Source: Erwinia aphidicola (lineage in GTDB: Bacteria > Pseudomonadota > Gammaproteobacteria > Enterobacterales > Enterobacteriaceae). Taken from it: a DNA stretch of 64,000 nt. The notes beneath the pieces are model-generated. The model was not told the DNA's origin, searched no databases, and saw only the letters and a list, made by a program, of their open reading frames with translations. The stretch covers positions 1,054,001 through 1,118,000 of the forward strand of contig NZ_JAMKCQ010000001.1 of NCBI RefSeq assembly GCF_024169515.1. Direction: 5' to 3'. Below, piece by piece: positions 43,860 through 51,413 of the stretch (the stretch's first letter is position 1; the number at the start of each line of letters is the position of its first letter). A program made the position numbers and the translations under genes.

Positions 43860-44917
43860 TGAAAAATTCCACGCTGTTACGCCAGCCACGCTGTCGGGGC
43901 CTGCTCTCTGCTGCTGCACTGCTGCTGCCTCATTTAGCCTGGTCCGCCGAGCCTCATGGCGCCATTGAGCCGACGGCGGGCACCTATGACTACAACATCA
44001 ACCTGGAAAATCAGGACATTACCGATAACCGCATAGGGGCCACTATCCCGCGCGCTTATAGCCTGAGCGGAAGCTACTCGGCCAGGGTGTTTTGCAACAG
44101 CAATATTAGCAATGCGCCTATCTACTTCTCCTCCACGGCGACGCTGCCACAGGACAGTCGCTACGCAGGCTTTCTCAAGCTCAATGACTACCTGTCCGTC
44201 AAAATTGAGATCTGGATTAGCGGCGCGCGGCGCGAGTATTTTGCCGTGCCGTTTAATAACGTTTCAAATATGTTGGCGAACAGCTGCACCGCGCCCTCCT
44301 CAAGAATAACGCCCGATATGGACTCGGGCTCGATGGGCCGCGTGACCTTTATGGTGACCAAACCCATTATTAACGGCATCAGGCTGGAGGGTACCGAGAT
44401 TGCCAGGCTGTTCGGCAGCCTCGTCGCGGGTAACCAGGGCACGGTGGCCCTTTCGCGCACCAACATCAATTCCGCCATCATTACCGTTCCGGACAAGTGC
44501 ATCATTAATCAGGGCACGCCTGTGGTGGTGGATTTTGGCACCATCCCCGGAACGGGCAGCAAGCTGAACGGCATTAATTACAGCCAAAATATACCGATCC
44601 ACGTGAAGTGCCAGGGAGGAAGTTTTGCCAGTGGCGCACTGAATATCAAGCTGGGTATTCAACAGCCCTCGCCGGCTTTTGACGACGGTCGATATCTCAG
44701 CGTCAGTGGCTCTCCTGCGCGTCCCGAGCTGGGTATCGCCCTTAAGGACAGTCAGGGTAAAGCCATCATCCCCAATACTTTTTATGACGTTCCGGGCTTT
44801 ACCAATAATGAAGGGAACTGGAATCTCGTGGCCGCGCCGATTGCAAAAAGCGCCACGTCGATGATTCAGGAAGGCGAATTCAGCGCCTCGGCAACTATCG
44901 TTGCGCAATTCCAGTAA
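43859..44917 (+). CDS. Fimbrial tip adhesin-like two-domain subunit
   Basis: 352 residues, about twice pilin length, the usual size for a tip adhesin: an N-terminal lectin-like domain (about 30-200, with FCNSNISNAPIYFSS and LANSCTAPSSR) and a C-terminal pilin domain (about 205-352: CIINQGTPVVVDFGTIPGTG, IHVKCQGG, LGIALKDSQGKAI, and the end FSASATIVAQFQ). Receptor specificity cannot be read. Start overlaps the preceding stop by one base. Confidence 0.85.
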   Translation: MKNSTLLRQPRCRGLLSAAALLLPHLAWSAEPHGAIEPTAGTYDYNINLENQDITDNRIGATIPRAYSLSGSYSARVFCNSNISNAPIYFSSTATLPQDSRYAGFLKLNDYLSVKIEIWISGARREYFAVPFNNVSNMLANSCTAPSSRITPDMDSGSMGRVTFMVTKPIINGIRLEGTEIARLFGSLVAGNQGTVALSRTNINSAIITVPDKCIINQGTPVVVDFGTIPGTGSKLNGINYSQNIPIHVKCQGGSFASGALNIKLGIQQPSPAFDDGRYLSVSGSPARPELGIALKDSQGKAIIPNTFYDVPGFTNNEGNWNLVAAPIAKSATSMIQEGEFSASATIVAQFQ

Positions 44918-44926
44918 GGGAAGAGA

Positions 44927-45475
44927 ATGAAAAATATCATTATTGGTCTCGTACTGATGCTGCCTTTGCTTCTTGCGGGTCCCGCGCAGGCCGCTGGCGA
45001 ACTGATTGGTGGCCAGCTGGATTTTAAAGGCGTTGTGGTGGCTATCCCCTGCAGCATCGCTCCGGAATCGGAAAGTGCACCGGTAGATTTTGGCAAAATT
45101 TCCACGCGCGATCTTTACCACTCTGAGAAAAGTGAACCCATTGCTTTCACGCTCAAGCTACAGGACTGTAATCCGCAATTGGCAAGTACCGTCACCGTAA
45201 CCTTTAGCGGCAGCGAAAACCCCAATCTGAAAGACCACCTGGCGATAAAGCCCTCAACATCCAATGGGGCCAGCGGTATTGGCATCGGACTGCTGGAAGA
45301 AAATAACACGCCGATCCAACTGGGAGTGGCAACGCTTCCTGTCACGCTTAAAAGCGGGATGATGCAGCTGAACTTTAAAGCTTTTATCGCCGCAGAGCCT
45401 GAAGCGCTATCAAAAGAAACCTTGACCACCGGGCCTTTTACCGCCACGGCAAACTACATATTGAATTATCAGTAA
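44927..45475 (+). CDS. Fimbrial subunit (pilin)
   Basis: 182 residues. Signal peptide ending GPAQAA, then GELIGGQLDFKGVVVAIPCS with the first Cys, VDFGKISTRDLY, LKLQDCNPQLASTVTVTFSG with the second Cys, GIGIGLLEENNTPIQLG and the C-terminal FTATANYILNYQ. This is a standard pilin domain with the penultimate Tyr. Being last in the structural part, it may be an anchor or terminator subunit, or an alternative major pilin. Confidence 0.88.
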   Translation: MKNIIIGLVLMLPLLLAGPAQAAGELIGGQLDFKGVVVAIPCSIAPESESAPVDFGKISTRDLYHSEKSEPIAFTLKLQDCNPQLASTVTVTFSGSENPNLKDHLAIKPSTSNGASGIGIGLLEENNTPIQLGVATLPVTLKSGMMQLNFKAFIAAEPEALSKETLTTGPFTATANYILNYQ

Positions 45476-45498
45476 CGGCATCAAAAGGGATTTTCAGC

Positions 45499-46164
45499 AT
45501 GACGTATCGATGTTTTTTTTATGACGAAAATGCCTACTTTTTTGAGGGGATGAAGGCGAGCATTTCATCTTTATTTCGTGAAACAAGAAATGTGTCATTT
45601 TCGCTAACGGATGATTACGAACAGCTTATTGATCGAACTAAAAGCAGGATCGAGGGTAACCAACACCTGTGGCTTTTCTGCGATTTAGATATGCTCCCTA
45701 TGGAGCGTTTTGTGATGCTGAACAGAATGCAGGGTTGTTATAAGCACCAGAACAAAAAGCTGGTCATTATGCTAAGCAATCATCATATGCCATTTTTCTT
45801 AACCATCTACAACCTGTTTCCACAGGCGCACTGGTTAATGAAAAATGAAAAAATGGAGCATATCCCTGCTTTTCTTAATGGACTGAATCAAAAAAAAGCC
45901 AATGAAAACCGGTTCAGCTACTCGCTGATAGATTATACCCGTAACACTATACGCAGTGGTGATGTCCATCATTTAATCTCCTGTAATGAGTGGTGGTTAA
46001 TTGAAGAGATATTGAGAGGGAAATCTCTGTCAAATATTGCCCATCAGGCGGACACCGACATCCGAAAAATAAGCTATGTAAAGCGCAAGCTAATGAAAAG
46101 GCTAAATATAAAAAACAACATCGCTCTTTTTGAGAAGTTCAAATGGCTTACGCCCTCAAGATAA
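45499..46164 (+). CDS. LuxR-type HTH regulator, probable fimbrial or cluster regulator
   Basis: 221 residues. The N-terminal 150 residues form a receiver-like but degenerate domain (CFFYDENAYFFEGMKASISS, LWLFCDLDMLP) without the full phosphoacceptor set. The C-terminal HTH is ISCNEWWLIEEILRGKSLSN followed by IAHQADTDIRKISYVKRKLMKRLNIKN, a LuxR/GerE-type domain. Such proteins end many fimbrial operons. Its 3' neighbour is the peptide gene at 46253, so it may control either or both. Codon use is more AT-rich than the pilin genes. Confidence 0.8.
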   Translation: MTYRCFFYDENAYFFEGMKASISSLFRETRNVSFSLTDDYEQLIDRTKSRIEGNQHLWLFCDLDMLPMERFVMLNRMQGCYKHQNKKLVIMLSNHHMPFFLTIYNLFPQAHWLMKNEKMEHIPAFLNGLNQKKANENRFSYSLIDYTRNTIRSGDVHHLISCNEWWLIEEILRGKSLSNIAHQADTDIRKISYVKRKLMKRLNIKNNIALFEKFKWLTPSR

Positions 46165-46252
46165 AGCAATAAATTCGATATTTACCGCCGGGTTTTCCGT
46201 CGGTATCGCGCAGCACCTGTCTGCAAAATCAACCTAAAGTAAGGAAATAAAG

Positions 46253-46450
46253 ATGAAAAAAGTGACCGCTGTTGAAGCCGCACGCATTATTGGTGGCACC
46301 TGTAAGACCTGTGAAAGCACCTATCAGCTGATTACATCAGGGAGCGTGAAGTCCTGTAAGCTGGTAACAACCTGCACCGATAAGCACGGTACGGTTATTT
46401 CCAGCACCTCAAAAGATGCGGCCAGCAGCAATTGTGGCGTGTTGAACTAA
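46253..46450 (+). CDS. Double-glycine-leader, Cys-rich peptide precursor (DUF4762-like, putative bacteriocin)
   Basis: 65 residues. MKKVTAVEAARIIGG is a typical double-glycine leader; cleavage after Gly15 would release a 50-residue peptide starting TCKTCESTYQL. Cysteines at 17, 20, 35, 41 and 61 make five, an odd number. The pattern resembles enterobacterial DUF4762 peptides. A good AAGGA site precedes it and a strong terminator follows, the usual arrangement for high-level precursor expression. The downstream C39-peptidase exporter and DsbA-like gene suggest leader removal, export and disulfide formation. Antimicrobial activity is inference. Confidence 0.8.
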   Translation: MKKVTAVEAARIIGGTCKTCESTYQLITSGSVKSCKLVTTCTDKHGTVISSTSKDAASSNCGVLN

Positions 46451-46464
46451 ACCCTTGAAGGGCT

Positions 46465-46498
46465 AATACCCGGAGTCACTCTTTTCCGGGTATTTTTC
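46465..46498 (+). terminator. Terminator after peptide precursor gene
   Basis: AATACCCGGA / TCCGGGTATT, a 10-bp stem with a 10-base loop followed by TTTC, directly after the peptide gene and before the DsbA-like gene. It would attenuate transcription into the long biosynthetic operon. Confidence 0.75.
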
Positions 46499-46512
46499 TG
46501 TTTCATAACGAG

Positions 46513-47190
46513 ATGAAGATGACTATCCAGATTAAACGCCGCACATTTATCGGCTATTCCCTGTTGCTGATTATAATCTCTGTACTGATAACCGTACTGT
46601 GCTATCACCTGTTTGTGTTTAATACTTTTTCCTCTGACGTTAACCAGACGCAAGCTTTTCGTGAGGTCAGCGATGAAGAGGTTAAAAACAGCCCTATTAA
46701 GGACAACAAAACCATTATTGAGGTGATGTCCCTTGGCTGCCACTACTGTGCCGCGAATGAAGATAACCTCGCCGAATTCGCACGTTCGCTGCCGGCGGGA
46801 AGCCAGTTCAAAGCGATTCACATCACCAGCGACGATAATGGCCTGGCCGTCTACGCTCCGCTATTTGCCACGCTGGAGGAGATGGGTATTGAAGAGAAGT
46901 ATCGCGACAGCGCCTATAACGCCATCATTACGCGCAATATTAACCTCAGCGATGGCGAAGCGCTTGAAGCCTGGCTAACAAAAAATAATATTGACGTGGG
47001 GGAATATCATCGTGTCAGTCAGAGTGACGCAGTAAAAAATCGCCTGAACTATATGGCGGAGGTGACCCGCCATTACGCTATCCGCTCCACGCCAATTTTT
47101 ATTATTAACCGGCGTTACGTCGTCGCTCAGGATCGCGATTTCCCGGCGTTTGCCGACCGAATGCGGCAACTGCTCAGCGAGGATAAGTGA
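46513..47190 (+). CDS. Membrane-anchored DsbA-like thiol:disulfide oxidoreductase
   Basis: 225 residues. An N-terminal transmembrane anchor (about 12-38) is followed by a periplasmic thioredoxin-fold domain with the active site GCHYC (Cys76 and Cys79), a helical insertion and the cis-proline loop STPIFIINRRYVV. The CHYC dipeptide is close to the CPHC of DsbA. It probably oxidises or proofreads the disulfides of the Cys-rich peptide encoded just upstream. Its stop overlaps the next gene's GTG start by four bases (GTGA), starting a chain of coupled genes. Confidence 0.85.
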   Translation: MKMTIQIKRRTFIGYSLLLIIISVLITVLCYHLFVFNTFSSDVNQTQAFREVSDEEVKNSPIKDNKTIIEVMSLGCHYCAANEDNLAEFARSLPAGSQFKAIHITSDDNGLAVYAPLFATLEEMGIEEKYRDSAYNAIITRNINLSDGEALEAWLTKNNIDVGEYHRVSQSDAVKNRLNYMAEVTRHYAIRSTPIFIINRRYVVAQDRDFPAFADRMRQLLSEDK

Positions 47191-48146
47191 TCCCAGTGCT
47201 GAAGCTTCTGTTGATCCGTATCGTCTTTAGCGTCAGAAATGGCGTTGAGCGGACTGCTGCATTACGCAGTCTGGGGTCGCGCGCGGCCATGGTGATACTG
47301 CGCAAAATTTTGCGATACGGCTATCTGCCCGCGCTACTCGCGGTCGCCAGGGCGCTCTGTGCACTGCGTATTGTCGGCCGGGGCTGGCGTTTGCAAAATG
47401 CGGTGGCAACCGAGAACTACCGCTGTCTGACGGGGCAGACTGGGCAGATCAACGCCGCGTGGATTGCGGTGCGCCGTCGCCTGCTGGAAGAAGCGGCCAC
47501 CTGGGGACAGAACCCGGCACTTCTGCAACAGATCCAGCGCTGCGCCAGACAGCTTGATGCGGTAGTGGCACCGCTGCACCGCGAAAAGCACCCGATTATT
47601 CTCGCGCCGTTACACTCCGTCTCCGATGTGCTGGCCGCGATGGTGGGCGCCAGCGTGACGCCGGGGAGAGCCAGCGTGGTCGTCTCCGCCAGTGCGGCGC
47701 GCTATAACCGCCACACGCGGGCGCTGGGTGGGATCCAGCTCTCCTACTGCTCTATTCATCAGCAGAATAAGGCGCTGGCTGGCGATCTGATGTCGCTGCT
47801 GAACGACGTCATCGATGGTCAGCAGAATATGATCATTTTCCCGGATATTACTCCGGACTATACCCTGCAGGCAGAGGGCGCGCTGGCGGCTAAGCTGCCC
47901 TGCCGTCTGTTTGGACGCGCGGCAAAGTTACACAACGGCGTGGTACGCCTATCTGCTGCCATCTCCGCACAGGTGGTTTTTTATCATCTCTATTACGATC
48001 GCGGCCTGCATATCCATATTCATGCCCCCGTGGCGGCTAAAGCGGTGCCCGGCGCCCTGCCTGGCATTATCGAACAGACGCTGCGAACCCGTCCCCAGGA
48101 CTGGTTGCTCTGGCACAACCACTCTCTCTATTTTATTAATCACTGA
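47187..48146 (+). CDS. LpxL/HtrB-like acyltransferase-family protein
   Basis: 319 residues from a GTG. An amphipathic N terminus (RYGYLPALLAVARALCAL) precedes an acyltransferase-like core: ILAPLHSVSDVLAAMVGASV (about 138-157), RASVVVSASAARYN, NMIIFPDITPDYTLQAEGAL and the end QDWLLWHNHSLYF, which parallels the terminal motif of lipid A lauroyl transferases. The expected H-x4-D/E is here His143-x3-Asp147, one residue short, so catalysis may differ. With an ACP and ketosynthase in the same operon, transfer of an acyl chain from ACP to the peptide or a lipid is the natural hypothesis. Confidence 0.65.
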   Translation: MIPVLKLLLIRIVFSVRNGVERTAALRSLGSRAAMVILRKILRYGYLPALLAVARALCALRIVGRGWRLQNAVATENYRCLTGQTGQINAAWIAVRRRLLEEAATWGQNPALLQQIQRCARQLDAVVAPLHREKHPIILAPLHSVSDVLAAMVGASVTPGRASVVVSASAARYNRHTRALGGIQLSYCSIHQQNKALAGDLMSLLNDVIDGQQNMIIFPDITPDYTLQAEGALAAKLPCRLFGRAAKLHNGVVRLSAAISAQVVFYHLYYDRGLHIHIHAPVAAKAVPGALPGIIEQTLRTRPQDWLLWHNHSLYFINH

Positions 48147-48151
48147 ACATC

Positions 48152-50269
48152 ATGATGAAAACGACGATCCCCGATGTTATTTTTCAGGAAGAGACCAACG
48201 AGTGCGGTCTCGCCTGTGTGGCGATGCTGGCACAAACCCAGGGGCACCGCGTCTCTCTGGAAACCCTGCGCGAGCTGTTTCCGGCTTCCGATCACGGCAC
48301 CTCACTTGATGCACTGATGAAGATGATGGCCCGCCTGGGCGTGGCCACTACGCCGGTCCTGTTTGAGCATGCTGAGCTGCGGGATCTGCCGCTACCGGCC
48401 ATTTTGCACTACGGTGCCAGCCACTTTGTGCTGCTGGCTTACCGCAAAGGCAATCACGCCTGCGTGATGAATCCGGCGATAGGAGAGCAGTGGCTGCCGC
48501 TGGCGGCGCTGAAGCAGGAGATCAGCGGCTATGCCCTGATTGTCGATCCCGACACGCATCTGACCGCTCAGATCGCTGAACCCCCGCAGAGCAAAACGCC
48601 GCGCGCGCCGCGTGCTATGAGCCTGAAAGAGACCGCCGCCGTACCGGGGATCTACCGGCTGATGATGCTGACTTTTCTGGTGTCGCTTAGCCTGTTTCTG
48701 ATGCCAACGATGGTGAGCAACGCGATTAACCAGGCCTTCTCCAGTACCGGGAGCGACACCTTCCCCTACGGGGCATTTATCGTGGCGTTTATTGTCTCCA
48801 CGCTGATGGCAATGGGTGTCAGGATCGTCAGCGAAAGGTTTATCAAACGCTTCGTGCTGATCAACAGCAGCCTCGGCTTTTCGCGTCTGCTGAACAACCC
48901 GCTGCGCTTTTTTGAAAAGCGCGCGCCGGGGGAGATTTTCAGCCGTTTCACCGCCTGGCAGTCGGGAATGCTACAAAAGATCGAGCTCGACAACAGTCTG
49001 CGCTCCGACTGGGTGATCGCCGTCATCTCCCTTGCCATCATGTTCTGGATCGCCCCCCTGCTGGCGGCCATCTCTGCCGTCGGCGTGACGGTCATGGGCC
49101 TGATCAGCATCTGGGCGGTGATCCGCGATCGCTGGTACACCCAGCAGCTACAGCTGAAGGGTGCGGCACTGAACGATTTCTTTATGGAGACGTTACAGGG
49201 CGTTCTGACGGTCAAAACCGCCGGGCTGGAGAGCCAGCGCCAGATCGCCTTCGCTGCCTATAGCCGCGATCTGTTCTCCTGCCTGCAGCGGCAAAAAATC
49301 TATCAGCAGGTAAAAGAGGGGCTTTACCAGCTGACGGGCAGCATAGAGATGGTGATTTTTATGCTGCTGGTGCTGCCCATGGTCCACAGCAAGCTGATCT
49401 CGCTGGGCGATTTTTTTGCCTACAGCTTTCTGCGCCAGATCTTTACCTCATACATTACGCGCATCTTCTACTCGGTGATCCAGAAGTCTCAGCTGCACAT
49501 CATTGACGGCCGCGCGCACAGCCTGTTTCTGCCAGCGGAAAACGGTGCAGAAGCCGCCCCGCCCGAACCGGTCCTGGCGCACAGCCCGCCACATCTCCAC
49601 TTTGAGGCCATCCGCTATGCCTGGGATGCGGAGAAAACGATTCTCGACTCGGTCTCTTTCTCTCTGGCGGCCGGTGAGCAGATAGCCATTTTCGGTGAGT
49701 CCGGCGCGGGGAAAAGCACCTTACTGCGGCTGATTGCCGGGCTGTTTTCGCCGCAGGCGGGCACCTGCTATGCCGGTGATATTCCGCTACCTCGCCAGCA
49801 GCTGGCGCAGTTTGTCTGCCTGCAAAGCCAGGAAGATATCCTGTTTAACGCCTCCGTACGCGAAAACATTACCCTGTTTGACGCCGCCTACCGCGAGCGC
49901 GACCAGCAGCGCATTGAGGCACTGCTGGAGTCGCTTGCGCTCGGGGAGGCGGTGCGCGGCTTGCCCGGTGGGATTAATGCCCTGATCCGCGAAAGCCATG
50001 CCGCTCTGTCGCTGGGGCAACGTCAGCGCCTGCTGCTGGCGCGGGCGATGTACAGCTCGCGCCCGGTTCTGCTGCTTGATGAACCGACGGCCAATCTTGA
50101 CGACGAAACGGCCGCCATCGTGATGGCAGCCCTCCACGCCCACTGTCAGCGCCACGGAAAATCGTTGATTGTCGTGACCCATAGCGAACAGGTGATGTCC
50201 GGTTTTCATCGCGTTTATCGTCTCGCTGAAGGCCACCTGACGCCACAGGAGCCGCGACGTGAAGCTTAG
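48152..50269 (+). CDS. C39-peptidase-containing ABC transporter (peptide maturation and export)
   Basis: 705 residues in the bacteriocin-exporter order. Peptidase C39 domain (1-130): FQEETNECGLACVAML with Gln12 and catalytic Cys18, and YGASHFVLLAY with His91. The third triad position is Asn107 (VMNPAIGE) instead of the usual Asp. Six-helix transmembrane domain (about 165-450). Nucleotide-binding domain: Walker A FGESGAGKST, signature LSLGQRQR (a variant of LSGGQ), Walker B VLLLDEPTANLD, switch His in VVTHSEQ. It should cleave the Gly-Gly leader and export the peptide. Its end overlaps the adaptor gene by 11 bases. Confidence 0.9.
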   Translation: MMKTTIPDVIFQEETNECGLACVAMLAQTQGHRVSLETLRELFPASDHGTSLDALMKMMARLGVATTPVLFEHAELRDLPLPAILHYGASHFVLLAYRKGNHACVMNPAIGEQWLPLAALKQEISGYALIVDPDTHLTAQIAEPPQSKTPRAPRAMSLKETAAVPGIYRLMMLTFLVSLSLFLMPTMVSNAINQAFSSTGSDTFPYGAFIVAFIVSTLMAMGVRIVSERFIKRFVLINSSLGFSRLLNNPLRFFEKRAPGEIFSRFTAWQSGMLQKIELDNSLRSDWVIAVISLAIMFWIAPLLAAISAVGVTVMGLISIWAVIRDRWYTQQLQLKGAALNDFFMETLQGVLTVKTAGLESQRQIAFAAYSRDLFSCLQRQKIYQQVKEGLYQLTGSIEMVIFMLLVLPMVHSKLISLGDFFAYSFLRQIFTSYITRIFYSVIQKSQLHIIDGRAHSLFLPAENGAEAAPPEPVLAHSPPHLHFEAIRYAWDAEKTILDSVSFSLAAGEQIAIFGESGAGKSTLLRLIAGLFSPQAGTCYAGDIPLPRQQLAQFVCLQSQEDILFNASVRENITLFDAAYRERDQQRIEALLESLALGEAVRGLPGGINALIRESHAALSLGQRQRLLLARAMYSSRPVLLLDEPTANLDDETAAIVMAALHAHCQRHGKSLIVVTHSEQVMSGFHRVYRLAEGHLTPQEPRREA

Positions 50270-51410
50270 ACCCCGTTGGATAGCGACAGGCTGTGTGCTG
50301 GCGATAGCCGTGACCCTCGCCGCCATTGCAGCCTTCGACACCTCATCTTCCCCACAGGAAAGCCTTCAGCTTGAAACGCTTGAACGTGGTGACATCACAA
50401 AAATAGTCATGGTTACCGGCATACTGAAACCCGCCGTGCAGGTTAACGTCGGAGCCCAGGTGAATGGCCAGCTGCGCAAGCTCTACGTGCAGCAGGGCGA
50501 CACTGTGCGTAAAGGCCAGCTGCTGGCCGAGATCGATCCCACTCTCCAGGAGTCAGAACTGAACAATGCGCTGGCGCAGTTAGCCAGCGCGAAGGCGCAG
50601 AAGCTGGCGGCGCAAGCCACGCTGCTGCGCTACCGCCAGGAGTATCAGCGGCAGAAGATGATGATGCGCGATGGCTCCGGCATTCGCAGTGAATTTGAAC
50701 AGGCGAAGGCACAGTACGATGCGCAGCAGCAGCAAATTGCGGTAAACGACGCGCTGATTGTGCAGGGTGAAATGGCGGTGAAAACGGCCAACGCGAACCT
50801 TGGCTATACCCGCATCGTCGCCCCAATGGACGGCGAGGTACTCGGTATTGTGACACGCGAAGGGCAGACGATTGTGTCGTCGCAAACCGCACCGACGATC
50901 CTGGTGCTGGCCGATCTCGACACCATGCAGGTACAGACGCGCATTTCCGAAGCGGATATTCAGAAGATCCATCCTGGCCAGCCGCTGCAGTTTTACGTTA
51001 TCGCCAATCCCGACAAACGCTACGACAGTGAGATGGGCTACGTGCAGCCGGCCCCCCAGGAGGCGCTGGAAGAGCAAAACAGCCGGGGAAATAGCACCAA
51101 TCAGCAGGCCTCTGCGGTCTATTACACCGGCACCTTTACCGTGCCGAACGCCGACCGCGAGCTGAAAACCTCGATGACGGCTCAGGTGTTTATCCGCATT
51201 GCTGAAGCGAACAACGTGCTGCGCATTCCGCTGGCCGCACTGGGGCAGCCGCTGGAGGCCAACCACTACCGCATCCGCGTCTTTAATCACGGCAAACTCT
51301 ACTCGCGCACCGTACAGATTGGCATCTCCGACCGTCAGTACGCCGAAGTGCTGGCGGGGGCTCAGCCCGGCGATCGGGTGGCACTGACCCCGGACGGAGG
51401 CCAGGCGTAA
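50259..51410 (+). CDS. MacA-type periplasmic adaptor protein
   Basis: 383 residues. One N-terminal transmembrane segment (about 8-27), then the lipoyl/barrel-sandwich half ILKPAVQVNVGAQVNGQLRK, a long alpha-helical hairpin (about 95-185, rich in Ala, Gln and Glu), the second lipoyl half LGYTRIVAPMDGEVLGIVTR and beta-barrel and membrane-proximal domains (VLRIPLAALGQPL). Such adaptors bridge an inner-membrane ABC pump to a TolC-type channel. Encoded directly before MacB and the outer-membrane channel; it may also dock the C39 exporter. Confidence 0.92.
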   Translation: MKLRPRWIATGCVLAIAVTLAAIAAFDTSSSPQESLQLETLERGDITKIVMVTGILKPAVQVNVGAQVNGQLRKLYVQQGDTVRKGQLLAEIDPTLQESELNNALAQLASAKAQKLAAQATLLRYRQEYQRQKMMMRDGSGIRSEFEQAKAQYDAQQQQIAVNDALIVQGEMAVKTANANLGYTRIVAPMDGEVLGIVTREGQTIVSSQTAPTILVLADLDTMQVQTRISEADIQKIHPGQPLQFYVIANPDKRYDSEMGYVQPAPQEALEEQNSRGNSTNQQASAVYYTGTFTVPNADRELKTSMTAQVFIRIAEANNVLRIPLAALGQPLEANHYRIRVFNHGKLYSRTVQIGISDRQYAEVLAGAQPGDRVALTPDGGQA

Positions 51411-51413
51411 TCC

